A stretch of 42,650 nt of DNA from Bilophila wadsworthia ATCC 49260 (GCF_000701705.1 NZ_JNJP01000030.1:1-42650); one strand, 5' to 3'. Shown: positions 20,772 to 30,442, numbered from the stretch's first letter. Made by a program: numbers and translations. Notes: generated by a model not told the origin, from the letters alone.

Positions 20772-22771
20772 CGCAGCTCCTCGATCGCCGTGCCTATGGC
20801 GATCCTCTTCACAGGCTTGAGCGTCGTGATTTCAAACTCCCAACGCCGTGCCGCGTATCCTTGCGGCAACCGCATAAATCTGTTGGGCTTCACATACAGC
20901 GTTGCCCGGAGTTTTCCGTCGGCGAAGACACGGAGCACTGAAGATATGGGAGTGCCGCCGGGATACACGTCCGAATCCTCATCGGCAAAGGGGATCTCGC
21001 CAGACATCTGATCCCCAACGGCCCCGCCCCAAAACAAGATTTCCTCTTCGCCGCCATCCATCTCGTCGCCCTCGCTCTCGACGATAGCCGCCGCCATGTT
21101 CACCGGAGTCGGAAAAACAAATTCCTTGGAACGCCATGTGGCTATATAAGGAGCATCTTCATTGCCGAACATTTCATACAGACCGCTTTCGCCAGTATTG
21201 CCTATTTGCTTGGCATAATAGATTTTCCGTCCACCGGGTACGACGACAATCGCCATCCCCCACTCGTCCATGAGCCGCATCCGGGCCTGCCCATTCTTGC
21301 CGAAGTCAAGCATCAGCGTTCCGTATTCCCCGTTCAGGCGCCGATAAAAGGCGAGATACGTGGTGTCGTAGAACACCGCGAAAAAAGATGACGGGTTCAG
21401 GTCATGCCATTCCCGATCACTGATGAGCCCGTCGGTTACGTTTTGAGGAGAGGTCATACCCTGTGACACCAGATAGAGGCCGTCCGAAGAGGGAAAAAGG
21501 ACTCCGAGCGGAGAAGTGACGGTTCCGTCAGCCGACAGGCACGGCGCATACCCGTCGAGTGTCGTGGCGAATGCCGAGGCAGGATCGTCCACGGTCAGGG
21601 CGTGCACGACGCTCTCCGTGAGCGCGAACAGCGTGCGCTGCGAAACGGCTATGGTCTGGATACGCCCCTGAAAAGTGTAGTTGTGGGCTTCCGGCCATGC
21701 GTAGGGCTTATAGGATTCCGAGAGGTAGACGCCACCCGCAGTATGTGCCGCAAGGACCCCTCCGGGGAGGGACGCGACATGGCGCAGTCCAGGGTCGGGC
21801 TGTCGCCAGTTCAGGGATGGAAGCGATTCCGCAAGCTCCACGTCGAGGCGGTTGTCCGTAAACTCGGTAAGCCCACCGTCGATTTCCGCAACGAACAGGT
21901 AGTCCGAATTTCCGTTCTCTCCCGTGGCCAGCCTGTAAATCCGCTTTTTCGCCATAGGGGCCTCACCTGCAGCGGGCGCATACACGAGATCGAGGATACG
22001 CTGATTGCACGAAATATCGGTTGTGACACTGGCGGGCAGGCTCGGCGCGGACTCGTCCCCATAGCTGTTCACCACAGTGAAGACATAGACGCGGTTCTGT
22101 TGCCGGCCTTCATAGGCTACAGAGCACTGCGCCGTGCCGTCAGCGAAAGCTATGGGCGTATTAGGGGAGGAGGCCGGATTACCAAGCCTGTAACGATGCC
22201 CACCCTGTCCGTCGGGAACGCCTTCCAGTACGGAATATGTCGTGCCTGCTGCGAGGGGCGAGGGCGGCATCCCGGAGAAAACCACCTTCCCCCCGGGAGT
22301 AAGATAAGGGCACGCCGCACGATCCGTCGACGTGAAGGTCATGGTCTTCGTCTCTGCGTCGAAAGATACCGGCCCGCCCCGTTGCCCCGCATCTCCAATG
22401 CGCGGGGCCTTCTCCGGTGCCTTGATGCCGAGGGCGTATTCGTTCCCGTGTCCGTCGATGAATCGGAGGCCATTGGGAGAACTCATGTACAGGCGCGAAT
22501 GCGGGTCTCCGGCGACTGGCGATTCAACAAACTGCCTCTTGTCGGGATAAACCCGCCAGACGAGCCCCTTCCCCGATGCGCGGGCATCATGACGAAAGAG
22601 GGAGCCCGCAATGAAAGGATACTGCGCTTCCAGCCGGGAAGCATACACGGGGGATAGGACACCTGTGGATGTATCCACATTGAATGCCGACTGTGCCTCG
22701 TTTTGTTCAAGCAGGTGACCGGCAACGGCGGGACGCATTCCGGTAAAGGTTGTCACATCAATAACCGGCAT
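20768..22771 (-). CDS. Tail nozzle-type structural protein (667 aa)
   Basis: GGAGAA lies 6 nt before ATG 22771. The protein is beta-rich and begins with a tail-associated pattern (MPVIDVTTFTGMRPAVAGHL). It has a fibronectin-like stretch around residues 200-280 (YVFTVVNSYGDESAPSLPAS), then propeller-like repeats (GGVLAAHTAGGVYLSESYKP, TVTSPLGVLFPSSDGLYLVS). Size, fold and place between fibres and internal proteins fit the tail nozzle (T7 gp12-like role) of short-tailed phages. The assignment is by context and style, not by a single motif. Confidence 0.65.
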   Translation of the reverse strand: MPVIDVTTFTGMRPAVAGHLLEQNEAQSAFNVDTSTGVLSPVYASRLEAQYPFIAGSLFRHDARASGKGLVWRVYPDKRQFVESPVAGDPHSRLYMSSPNGLRFIDGHGNEYALGIKAPEKAPRIGDAGQRGGPVSFDAETKTMTFTSTDRAACPYLTPGGKVVFSGMPPSPLAAGTTYSVLEGVPDGQGGHRYRLGNPASSPNTPIAFADGTAQCSVAYEGRQQNRVYVFTVVNSYGDESAPSLPASVTTDISCNQRILDLVYAPAAGEAPMAKKRIYRLATGENGNSDYLFVAEIDGGLTEFTDNRLDVELAESLPSLNWRQPDPGLRHVASLPGGVLAAHTAGGVYLSESYKPYAWPEAHNYTFQGRIQTIAVSQRTLFALTESVVHALTVDDPASAFATTLDGYAPCLSADGTVTSPLGVLFPSSDGLYLVSQGMTSPQNVTDGLISDREWHDLNPSSFFAVFYDTTYLAFYRRLNGEYGTLMLDFGKNGQARMRLMDEWGMAIVVVPGGRKIYYAKQIGNTGESGLYEMFGNEDAPYIATWRSKEFVFPTPVNMAAAIVESEGDEMDGGEEEILFWGGAVGDQMSGEIPFADEDSDVYPGGTPISSVLRVFADGKLRATLYVKPNRFMRLPQGYAARRWEFEITTLKPVKRIAIGTAIEELR

Positions 22772-22805
22772 CGGATTCTCCTACGGCTTTTCGCTTCGTC
22801 ACGAG

Positions 22806-23420
22806 TCAGGCCGCCGTAATCTCATCCGCCGTGGCAGCGGCCTCCACAGCCGCCTTGCGTTCCCCGCCGCGCTGCATCGTCTCGTTCTTGTGCTTCATGG
22901 CACCGCCAGCGTAGAGCGCGAGAAAGCCCGGCGCGTCGAACGTCAGGCGCTCAAGCTCACCGTCCGGAACCGTGTAGGCGTTCCACATTACGGAGTCGGG
23001 CAGGCCCGGCATCCCCGCCTGTTTCATCAGACAGACGTTTGCCGTATCGGAGAAGTTCTGCTGGTCGTCCAGCGCGTAGCTGAAATGGTAGGTCGTGTCG
23101 TCTACGGCATAGTCGAATCCGGCAAGGATGGCGGCGGACGTTTCCGCGTCTATCTGAGCCTTTTTTGCGGCCTTTAATTCATCAAGAGAGGGAGTGCATT
23201 CGGCGTGCACGGCTCCCGGGTGTTGCTCCACGTAGTTGCGCACGGCAGCGTACATCTCTGTCCATCCGTTCTCGTTCGGAACATGGTAAAGACCGCTTCC
23301 AAGAATAAGATCCACCCGCTTAAGCACATAGGAGCCATCATCGCGCAAAATGATTTCAGAAAGATCCCATTTACGGTTTGCCTCATCCGAAAGAATCTGA
23401 CCAGTAATCGTAAATGCCAC
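22806..23420 (-). CDS. Tail-fibre-associated protein, DUF4376-like (204 aa)
   Basis: The start is GTG 23420 behind a weak AGGTAGGG site; no ATG is available nearby. An N-terminal part (~1-75) resembles short fibre-associated domains. Residues ~80-190 carry the DUF4376 pattern (LKAAKKAQIDAETSAAILAG FDYAVDDTTYHFSYALDDQQ), found in tail-fibre assembly and accessory proteins. It starts 4 bases after the 420-aa fibre stops. It probably helps fold, attach or decorate that fibre. Confidence 0.65.
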   Translation of the reverse strand: MAFTITGQILSDEANRKWDLSEIILRDDGSYVLKRVDLILGSGLYHVPNENGWTEMYAAVRNYVEQHPGAVHAECTPSLDELKAAKKAQIDAETSAAILAGFDYAVDDTTYHFSYALDDQQNFSDTANVCLMKQAGMPGLPDSVMWNAYTVPDGELERLTFDAPGFLALYAGGAMKHKNETMQRGGERKAAVEAAATADEITAA

Positions 23421-23424
23421 TGTG

Positions 23425-24687
23425 TTACCCTACCTGAAAAAATACGCCGAAGTCCTCATCAGGGAAATTATCTCTGGAAAACGAACCAAAGACGTGTCCG
23501 CCCTCATAGACTCCGGGTTGTATTGTTGTGTTGAAATACCACAGGCTAATCGGATAAAAGACGGCGAACTGGCCACCTTTCGGCCCGACGACCCTATGTA
23601 CTGAACTAGCTACCCATTCCGTGCGTCCTCTCCGTATTGCCCCGGTGATGAGATTCGTATTCCCTGCCATCCCTGCACTGTTCGCGTAGTTGGCCGAATT
23701 GGCGTAGTTTACACTTAAGCTGGCAACATTTACGGGCCGCAACTGGTCATTTACCGACCCGATCAACCAACCGGGGTTGCCCTCATGCATAACCTCAGCC
23801 CAGCGCCGCCCATTGGCAAAGGCCAGAGAGTTGTTCGCTGTGTCGGCATTGGCGGCGCTGGGCACCTTCGCAAAAACGGCTTCGTCGACTTGGGCGACCC
23901 CCGCGTCGTTGACCTTCAGCCCCTTCCCGATGATCACGCCGCCGAGGGTCTTCTTTGTGGCGGGGGGAAGCATGGCGGCATCAATGGTCCCGTCCGAACG
24001 GACGAGTCCGCTGAGGATCTCTTTAATCTCGTCGATGTCTACCCTGAGGGGAATAATGATGGCGGAGTGGGCGGCGGGATCCATCAAGTGAGCAACAGGA
24101 GCGGCGTTCACCGCCTTAGGATGCACATTCAACGGCAATCCAATATCGACGGCAACGACAGAGGAAGGAAGACTTATCCCTTCCACAACGATGAGCGTGG
24201 CATTACCCGAGAGGGAAGCGTTGGCTACATAGCCATAAAGAAACGTTCCGTCGCCCGTGTACAACCGGAAGGAACGCGTCTGTGCAAAGAGGGAAACGAA
24301 GTCCCCCGGCAAGCTAAATGAAGAGGGGCCCACCACTGTAGGCGTGATGGGGAGCCCCGAAGCGTCCATGACGCGCCTCCAATGCTCTCCGGCCATTTCC
24401 TCCCATGTCTTCGCCGTCATGCGGAGTTGAACACGGGCTCCAACTTTCCAATCGCGGGCTCTGGTTCCTTCCTGCCCTCGTTCAACCGTCAGAATATCCC
24501 CGGCACGCTGTACAACCCGGATGAATTCCACGTTCCCCGCCGAATCTTTGATGGCGCACCGAAAGGAATCTCCAAGGGACAAATCGGGAAACTTGCCCCC
24601 ATCCCCGAGCGAAAGATTCAGCAACGTTTGTTCGGCGGATACGGGAAGCGTCAAAACTGACTGGGCATTGTTCCTCAAGCTAATCAT
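23425..24687 (-). CDS. Tail fibre protein 2 (420 aa)
   Basis: The ATG is at 24687 with GAGGT upstream, overlapping the 81-aa gene by 4 bases. Residues ~1-130 form a phage-attachment part (SLGDSFRCAIKDSAGNVEFI, TVERGQEGTRARDWKVGARV). A beta-rich shaft follows. Residues ~290-340 hold GNPGWLIGSVNDQLRPVNVA and the repeat NYANSANYANSA, a receptor-side knob element also present in fibre 1. The C-terminus ends FGVFFQVG. It is a likely receptor-binding fibre. The shared module suggests recombination between the two fibres. Confidence 0.8.
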   Translation of the reverse strand: MISLRNNAQSVLTLPVSAEQTLLNLSLGDGGKFPDLSLGDSFRCAIKDSAGNVEFIRVVQRAGDILTVERGQEGTRARDWKVGARVQLRMTAKTWEEMAGEHWRRVMDASGLPITPTVVGPSSFSLPGDFVSLFAQTRSFRLYTGDGTFLYGYVANASLSGNATLIVVEGISLPSSVVAVDIGLPLNVHPKAVNAAPVAHLMDPAAHSAIIIPLRVDIDEIKEILSGLVRSDGTIDAAMLPPATKKTLGGVIIGKGLKVNDAGVAQVDEAVFAKVPSAANADTANNSLAFANGRRWAEVMHEGNPGWLIGSVNDQLRPVNVASLSVNYANSANYANSAGMAGNTNLITGAIRRGRTEWVASSVHRVVGPKGGQFAVFYPISLWYFNTTIQPGVYEGGHVFGSFSRDNFPDEDFGVFFQVG

Positions 24688-24929
24688 ACCGTACCTCTAT
24701 TTCTCAGTTCCGGAGGTAACTGCCGTCCGCATTTCTCACTCTCATAACTGCTCTTGCAGTGTTCCCTCTGCCAGAAGAACAGCCCGTCCACGAGCTTGCG
24801 GGGACACGCTCTCACCCCGTCCCGCGCCCAACGGTAACAGCGCGAGGACAGGGTTTCGTCCGGCCAGCCGCCGAGGAGCGTATTGAGGAGCTGGTCGACG
24901 GCGATCAACGTTCGCTTTCCGTACGTCAT
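24684..24929 (-). CDS. Small conserved phage protein between fibre genes (81 aa)
   Basis: GGGGGAG is 5 nt before ATG 24929. The pattern (IAVDQLLNTLLGGWPDETLS SRCYRWARDG ... FFWQREHCKSSYESEKCGRQ LPPELRNR) is that of a widespread small phage protein of unknown function that often sits by tail or lysis genes. It has conserved Trp, Cys and His residues, and overlaps both neighbours by 4 bases (ATGA-type coupling). Confidence 0.7.
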   Translation of the reverse strand: MTYGKRTLIAVDQLLNTLLGGWPDETLSSRCYRWARDGVRACPRKLVDGLFFWQREHCKSSYESEKCGRQLPPELRNRGTV

Positions 24930-25486
24930 GCTTCTCCCCCACCCGGCATGGAGATGTTGACGGTGATGCCCTGCACCTCTTCCAGCGTCGTACAGGCATC
25001 AAGCCGATCTTCCAGTGCCTGACGCTGGCCGATAATGGAACCGGAAGCCACGGCAAAGGCGTCGGCCTTGGCAAGCACCCTCTCCACAAGGTCGGGCAGC
25101 GGAATGCCCCGAGCCTGCGCCAATGCCGAAAGAAGCGGCGTTGAAGCCGTAGGGTCGGCGGCATAGGCGCGGGCCTCGGATTCCTGTTTGTCGAACGTCG
25201 CGAGTTCTCGGTCAGGGTAGGTCGCCGTGAGTGTGGCTATGGCCCTGTCCGCAGCCGCGTTGATTTCGGAGAGTTTGGCGGTCTTCACTTCCTCAAGCGT
25301 CGGTACGGGCGGGACGTAGGGCTGCTCCTCGGTCACGCATTCGGGGTGCGCCTCGGCGTAGGCGAACACGGCGTCCCACTCTTCCGCGAATTCTGCAGCG
25401 TATGGGTAGACGTGGTAGGGCATTCCGTTTTTCGTGATGACGTAGGAATCATCAGCGGTTCGGTAGATGATTTGTCCGTAATCCAT
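24926..25486 (-). CDS. Tail fibre assembly-like protein (186 aa)
   Basis: The start is ATG 25486 (MDYGQIIYRTADDSYVITKN) after GGGGGA. The further upstream codons overlap fibre 1 and lack a site. Residues ~1-65 are a short beta-rich head. Residues ~70-186 are helical (LEEVKTAKLSEINAAADRAI ATL), as in phage tail-fibre assembly and accessory proteins. It follows fibre 1 directly (10-base gap) and precedes the 81-aa gene with a 4-base overlap. It probably acts as a chaperone or collar for fibre 1. Confidence 0.65.
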   Translation of the reverse strand: MDYGQIIYRTADDSYVITKNGMPYHVYPYAAEFAEEWDAVFAYAEAHPECVTEEQPYVPPVPTLEEVKTAKLSEINAAADRAIATLTATYPDRELATFDKQESEARAYAADPTASTPLLSALAQARGIPLPDLVERVLAKADAFAVASGSIIGQRQALEDRLDACTTLEEVQGITVNISMPGGGEA

Positions 25487-25496
25487 ACTTTCCCCC

Positions 25497-28400
25497 TTAT
25501 GCGACTCTGACCGCATACCACCACTCGTGCGGGATAGAAGTTCCGCCAGCGACGGTCATGAAATCAACCTTTCCATTTATCGACGTAATCACTCTCCATG
25601 TCCCTCCGCTGGGGACAGTTTGATTATTGCGCCCGAACCATACTCCCGAGACTGCGGTGGATATGTACGCGCTGTTCGCATAGTTCACGCTGAAATTAGC
25701 GGGATTGTAGACGTACATATTGGTTCCGTCATTACCTCCCCACAGCCAACCGGGTTGGCCTCCCTGCCCCGCCCAATTCCAGACGGTATCGACGCCCCCT
25801 TCCCTGCGCAGGCGGTTCGCGGCCCATGCCGTCCCGCCATTTGCCGGAGCACTTCCGGCGGTATCTGCGTATCCGGCGGAATCCGCTTTCCCATGTATGG
25901 CCCTGCCGTCGAGGTAGACTTCCCCGGTGTCTGGAGAGAACCGCAGCGAATACCCTTCGTTGCCACGCGCCCCAGAGAGCACGATTACCCTTCTTCCGCC
26001 GTCAACGACCTGTTTTATTTGTATGTCGTTGATTTGGAGAGGGCTATCCGCCACAAGTTCTCTCGTGCCGTCTTCATAAGTCACAGCAGCAAGGGACGCT
26101 ATATCTCCTCTGCTATTTTTTGAATAGAATTGCGTGTACTTAGCATTATCCGATGCGCGCTGTATGACATCGAACCCGCCCATGACCACGCTGTTTTTGT
26201 CGCCAAGAAACATGCCGCGTTCGGTATTCGCGGGAGGGGCTACGGCGATGTCGTTGGCGGGATCATTGATCTGGATGCTGCCCGTCATGACGCCGCCGCC
26301 AGTTGAAAGCGCGGGCTTGTACTCCCCGCCTCCGGTCAGGAAGCTTTCATGCTGCCCGGCGGCTGCGGGTGGTACAAGGCCGCTTGTCCCGGCGGCCGAT
26401 GCCGTCGCGCCCTCGTATTCGGGCACGGAAAGAACACATAGGCCGCCCGTGCCATCGGGAAGGGCTTTAGAACGTGACACCCTGACGCCGTCCCCAATGT
26501 AGTTTGTCTGGACAAGTTGCTGCCAAGGTTGCCATGTTCCGTTGCTTATGCGTCGGCGCGACCACGTCGGGCCAGCCGTGTTGACTCTGGAATAGATGAA
26601 CTGGGTAACCGCATTGACATTTGATTCATCACGAAGCACTTCAAGTACATAATAATCAGAGGTGCCATTCATCGGAACATTGGCGCATCCCGGAGAAACA
26701 GCATAGGTTCCTGATGTGATTACATCGTTGAGATCATCCCCCGTGGCAAATACTGTTTTATAATTCCCAATCTGCCCCCGCGTACTCGCCAGATCAGCAA
26801 GGTTCCCGCCAATCGCCACGTCTTTCGGAAAAGACCACGTTCCGTCAGCCCCCAAGGTTTTCCCGACGTCAGCCGCAAGGGGAGGCGGCACCAACCCCGA
26901 CACACCCGCTTGCGCAGACGTCGCGCCCTGCATCTCGGGTACGGAGATGATGCCGTTTGTATTACGGATTCCGTCTCCGATCTTATTCCCGGTAAGTACT
27001 TGATTCCATATTTCCCATGTAGTTCCGCCAGATATGGATGTTCTCCAGTATATGCCATTTCCGGATACCATAATCTGAAAAAGGCGATTGCCGTTGCCCT
27101 GCATTCCTGAGACAAAAAGCGATCCTATTGATGCTCCGGATATTCCGATCGGGCCATTTTTGGGATTACCTGTCGTTCTGTAAAAACCAGGTACAGTCAA
27201 CATGTTGAAATCTAAATCGGCAAGCTGCCTTGCATCCCCAACCTGCCCCCGCGCGCTCGCCAGATCCTCAAGGTTCCCCCCAATCGCCACGTCCTTCGCC
27301 GAGATCGTGCCGTCTGCCGTGACGGAAATCGTCAGCCCATCAGGCATGACGGAACCGCGAGAGGTCGTCGTTGCGGGCAGTACGGCGACTTTTTTGGTTT
27401 CCTCACAGGCAGCTTCCGCAGCCGTTTGCGCGGCGGAGGCGACGTTGGCGGAATCGGCGGCAGCCGTAGCGCTGGAGGCGGCGTTCGTCTCGCTTACATC
27501 GGCAGCAGCGGCGGAAACGGAGGCTTCTCCAGCCTTCATTGTTGCCGTATTCGCGGCTTCCGTCGCGGTCTGTTCACTGGCCTTGGCCGCGTTCTCGGAA
27601 GCTTTCGCCGCCGTGGCAGAGGTTGACGCTTCTCCCGCCTTGGCTGTGGCCACTGCTTCGCTTGCCGCTGCAACTGAGGCGGAATCCGCTGCGGCTCCGG
27701 CACTCGTTTCAGCGGCAGCGGCGGAATCGGCGGCGCCTTGCGCACTGGCGGCTGATTCATCGGCGCAGGCACAGGCGGTTGCTGCACTCTGCCGGGATTT
27801 CTCGGCCTCCACGGTCGCCGTGTTCGCCGAGTCCAACGCGATCTCCGTGGCCTGCCGCACAGCCTCGGCCACAACCTGCGGGGCCAGCAAATCAATGGCC
27901 GTATCGGTGAGAGCCTCATCGACATCGGAAGCGGCCTTGACCGTTATGGCGGCGGAACACGCGGCACGCTTGGCGGCATCCTCGGAACGCTCCGCTAGAG
28001 TGTTCAAATCCTCACGGAACTGAGCCCCTTCCTCGCGCAGGACGACGAGCGCGGCGTCACGCTCAATCCTGACGGCGCCGATCGCCTCTTCTTCCCGTGT
28101 CCCGAGGGAGGCCGTAAGCGCAGCTTTCAGATCCGCCGCGTGTAAATCCAGCCCTTCCGTCTTCTGTTCCATGTGGGCATCAAGGGCCGTCATGGCCTGA
28201 TCTTTCGCCGTACTGACTGCCGTGGAGGCCTCGCCGCCAAGCCGTTGCGTTTCAGCCTCCACCCGTCCAATCACCTCGGATTCAAAACCCGCCACGGCGG
28301 TTTCCGTGCGCTGCACGAGCCCCGTTGCGTCCTCCGCCGCGCGTTTCGCCGCATTGGCGTTGGATAGGGCTTGGCTTGCCGCCGCCGTGGCCGTTTGCGC

Positions 28401-28841
28401 CGAGACGTCGACCTGAACCGCTGCGGCCTGCGCCCGGTTTGCCGCTTCCTGCGACTTGTCCCGTGCGGTTTCAGCCTGCGTGACGTATCCGGCCATTTCA
28501 GTGCTTACGACCTGCCCTGCCCCCCGGCGTTCGGAGGGCTCCAATTCGCAGATCTGATGTAGGTTGCAGTCGGAGTTCGGCACCGTGGCGTAGACCGAGA
28601 ACGTCTTGCCCGCCGGGGTGACGATCCTGAAGCGGTACTCGCTGCCTTCGCTGCCAAGCTCATTGGGGAAAACCGCGACCACGGCGCGGCCTCTTTCGTC
28701 CGTCCGTCCCGTATATTCGTCCGCGACGACATATCCGTTGTAGCGTTCGACCGCCGTCAGCTTGGCTAAAACCAGCGCGTCCCGGACCGGGGAACCGTCC
28801 TGTTCGTGCACGGCGACGGTGACATTGACTGTAGGGATCAT
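25497..28841 (-). CDS. Tail fibre protein 1 with Ala-rich shaft and two knob repeats (1114 aa)
   Basis: ATG 28841 follows GAGGG. Residues ~1-105 form an Ig-like/carboxypeptidase-regulatory-like attachment domain (TVNVTVAVHEQDGSPVRDAL). Residues ~115-510 are an Ala/Glu-rich heptad shaft with many AAEA/SAA repeats. Two tandem pyocin-knob-like modules start near 530 and 680, each opening with DVAIGGNL-DLAS-RGQ and closing with IGDG-R ... SVPE-x-GAT-A-AG-SGLVPP. Residues ~1030-1060 hold NDGTNMYVYNPANFSVNYAN, and the end is GGTSIPHEWWYAVRVA. It is a trimeric receptor-binding fibre by family logic. The internal duplication and the module shared with fibre 2 indicate modular exchange. Confidence 0.85.
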   Translation of the reverse strand: MIPTVNVTVAVHEQDGSPVRDALVLAKLTAVERYNGYVVADEYTGRTDERGRAVVAVFPNELGSEGSEYRFRIVTPAGKTFSVYATVPNSDCNLHQICELEPSERRGAGQVVSTEMAGYVTQAETARDKSQEAANRAQAAAVQVDVSAQTATAAASQALSNANAAKRAAEDATGLVQRTETAVAGFESEVIGRVEAETQRLGGEASTAVSTAKDQAMTALDAHMEQKTEGLDLHAADLKAALTASLGTREEEAIGAVRIERDAALVVLREEGAQFREDLNTLAERSEDAAKRAACSAAITVKAASDVDEALTDTAIDLLAPQVVAEAVRQATEIALDSANTATVEAEKSRQSAATACACADESAASAQGAADSAAAAETSAGAAADSASVAAASEAVATAKAGEASTSATAAKASENAAKASEQTATEAANTATMKAGEASVSAAAADVSETNAASSATAAADSANVASAAQTAAEAACEETKKVAVLPATTTSRGSVMPDGLTISVTADGTISAKDVAIGGNLEDLASARGQVGDARQLADLDFNMLTVPGFYRTTGNPKNGPIGISGASIGSLFVSGMQGNGNRLFQIMVSGNGIYWRTSISGGTTWEIWNQVLTGNKIGDGIRNTNGIISVPEMQGATSAQAGVSGLVPPPLAADVGKTLGADGTWSFPKDVAIGGNLADLASTRGQIGNYKTVFATGDDLNDVITSGTYAVSPGCANVPMNGTSDYYVLEVLRDESNVNAVTQFIYSRVNTAGPTWSRRRISNGTWQPWQQLVQTNYIGDGVRVSRSKALPDGTGGLCVLSVPEYEGATASAAGTSGLVPPAAAGQHESFLTGGGEYKPALSTGGGVMTGSIQINDPANDIAVAPPANTERGMFLGDKNSVVMGGFDVIQRASDNAKYTQFYSKNSRGDIASLAAVTYEDGTRELVADSPLQINDIQIKQVVDGGRRVIVLSGARGNEGYSLRFSPDTGEVYLDGRAIHGKADSAGYADTAGSAPANGGTAWAANRLRREGGVDTVWNWAGQGGQPGWLWGGNDGTNMYVYNPANFSVNYANSAYISTAVSGVWFGRNNQTVPSGGTWRVITSINGKVDFMTVAGGTSIPHEWWYAVRVA

Positions 28842-28850
28842 GCGCCCTCG

Positions 28851-29417
28851 CTAGAGAAAACTGTTCTTCAAAGGATAGATAGGCGACTTCCGGCACGCGT
28901 TGAGCGCGGCGTGCGCCGCCTGCCCGATGCCCCGCTCAAATTCCTGCTGGTGATACAACGCCACCTGCGCCTCGAACCATTCCCGTCCGTGCATGGACTT
29001 CAAAAGCCAGCGCGCACCGTGCCGGATAACCGTGCCCCAATGGTCATAGAGGCCATCGTCAATGCATGTCGCCTTTGTGGTCGGAACAAGCGAAACCACG
29101 GCCCGGAGCAGGCCGCCGTCGACCGGAACGTCCGCAAGCGTCACCGTTCCATCGGGAACAGTGCTGAACCGCCCGGTAAAGAGCTGCTCTCGTTGCGTGT
29201 AGAGGTAGGCCACGTCCACCACGGACGTTTCGCGCGGAAGTTCAAGTTCCACTTGAGCTATGCCGGGAATCAGCGTCCCCTCCACGTCCACGCGCCAGAC
29301 CTTGCTGCGGCGGCACAGCGTCCGTGCCGCATCGAGCATGGCCTTTTTCAAAACGTCCGCCGGGGCGTTCTGGGCTTCCGGCAGGATGTCGGCGATCACA
29401 TCGTCAAGCCTGGGCAT
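28851..29417 (-). CDS. Tail/head-completion protein (188 aa)
   Basis: The start is ATG 29417 (MPRLDDVIADILPEAQNAPA) with GGAGG 9 nt upstream, 14 bases inside the end of the adaptor gene. The layout is helical at the N-terminus, then beta strands (LIPGIAQVELELPRETSVVD, LPVDGG-type loops), then a helix (EWFEAQVALYHQQEFERGIG QAA). This resembles connector/head-completion proteins that follow the tail adaptor in podophages. The exact family is not identified. Confidence 0.6.
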   Translation of the reverse strand: MPRLDDVIADILPEAQNAPADVLKKAMLDAARTLCRRSKVWRVDVEGTLIPGIAQVELELPRETSVVDVAYLYTQREQLFTGRFSTVPDGTVTLADVPVDGGLLRAVVSLVPTTKATCIDDGLYDHWGTVIRHGARWLLKSMHGREWFEAQVALYHQQEFERGIGQAAHAALNACRKSPIYPLKNSFL

Positions 29418-30108
29418 CGTTGACGCCTCCCTGTCTGATGGGGAAAGCAAGGTCCGTTTGCAGCTTCACGCCGAGGCTCTGGGCGAATGCCTGAAGAAAC
29501 GCCTGCGCCTTGGCAAAATTCGATTCCGAATGATCGCCCGCCAGCACGTCGAACAACATCCAGAGATACGCGGCATTGGCGAACGACTCGGGCAGAGGGA
29601 ACCTATCCGAGGGCGTGGCGGCCCGCACGGGCTCGGCGGAATAGACGGCTTCGATCCATACGTCCCTCCCGGATTCGACGCCGGGGTACACCCAGAACGC
29701 TTCCCGGTTGTCGAGCGGGCTGTAGGCCCAGTTCTCGACCCTGCCCCCCGCTTTCCCCCATGCGGCCGCAGTCCGCAGGGCATCCAGCTCCACCCGGAAA
29801 ACCGGGCGTCCCGGCGTATTGCCGTCAGGATCGAAGTTCTGGATCACGTTGATCAGCGATACGGCGTTCCGGCTGGTCATATGGATGTCCGCGCGCGGAA
29901 TCCGCTGCATCATGCCGGGCTCCAGCCGCATGGGCTCCGTCAGGGCCGTGGCGTCCGGGCGCTGCGTCACGATTTCCCGGACGGCGGCGTTCAGGGAGTC
30001 CATCAGCGAATACGCGCCGGACGCGGATTCCCACGGCCAGCGCCGGGCATCGGCGTCCTCGTCCTGCAATTTGCCGGACACGCTGCGGAGGATCTCGCTG
30101 CACAGCAT
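29404..30108 (-). CDS. Tail adaptor-like protein, DUF6682 style (234 aa)
   Basis: ATG 30108 lies after AAGGA. The sequence begins MLCSEILRSVSGKLQDEDAD and has the features of DUF6682 phage structural proteins: Leu-rich early helix (LMDSLNAAVREIVTQRPDAT), a beta core (RVENWAYSPLDNREAFWVYP), and a late helix (SESNFAKAQAFLQAFAQSLG). Its place between capsid-associated genes and fibres fits a ring adaptor between portal and nozzle. It overlaps the next gene by 14 bases. Confidence 0.65.
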   Translation of the reverse strand: MLCSEILRSVSGKLQDEDADARRWPWESASGAYSLMDSLNAAVREIVTQRPDATALTEPMRLEPGMMQRIPRADIHMTSRNAVSLINVIQNFDPDGNTPGRPVFRVELDALRTAAAWGKAGGRVENWAYSPLDNREAFWVYPGVESGRDVWIEAVYSAEPVRAATPSDRFPLPESFANAAYLWMLFDVLAGDHSESNFAKAQAFLQAFAQSLGVKLQTDLAFPIRQGGVNDAQA

Positions 30109-30110
30109 GG

Positions 30111-30431
30111 CTATGCGTCCTTCCCTGCGGCTTCGGATGCGCCCTTCTTCCGGCGGCGCGACCTCTCCTCCACAGGAGGCGCGGAAGGCGGAACGGAAGG
30201 CTGGTCAGCCTGCTCTCCCTCGGCGGCCGGGCCTGATCGAAGGGGCGTTTCCACAAGGCCGTTCTCCGGGCCGTCAACCCGCTCAAACAGACGGTCATTC
30301 CCTTCCAGCAAAGTGATTCCGTCCCTGTCGTCCACTTCGAAGACGGCCCCCGGGCTTGCCGTGTACGGGCCTCCGTGCAGCCAAGGCATCGTGAGTTCCA
30401 GACAGTGGGAACCAAGCATTTTCAACAACAT
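30111..30431 (-). CDS. Small head-region protein with basic tail (106 aa)
   Basis: ATG 30431 (MLLKMLGSHCLELTMPWLHG) has AAGGA 6 nt upstream. The first ~60 residues look folded (ending with FEVDDRDGITLLEGNDRLFE RV). The C-terminal ~40 are Pro/Ala/Glu-rich and end in RSRRRKKGASEAAGK, a likely disordered basic tail. It sits between the capsid accessory gene and the adaptor. The function is unknown, possibly a head-tail junction protein. Confidence 0.6.
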   Translation of the reverse strand: MLLKMLGSHCLELTMPWLHGGPYTASPGAVFEVDDRDGITLLEGNDRLFERVDGPENGLVETPLRSGPAAEGEQADQPSVPPSAPPVEERSRRRKKGASEAAGKDA

Positions 30432-30442
30432 GGCATATCCTT

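Noticed and set aside
21602..22657. Plus-strand open frames opposite nozzle, portal and terminase genes (also 34518-37468)
   Set aside because: Antisense mirrors of clear structural genes with no motifs and no start signals.
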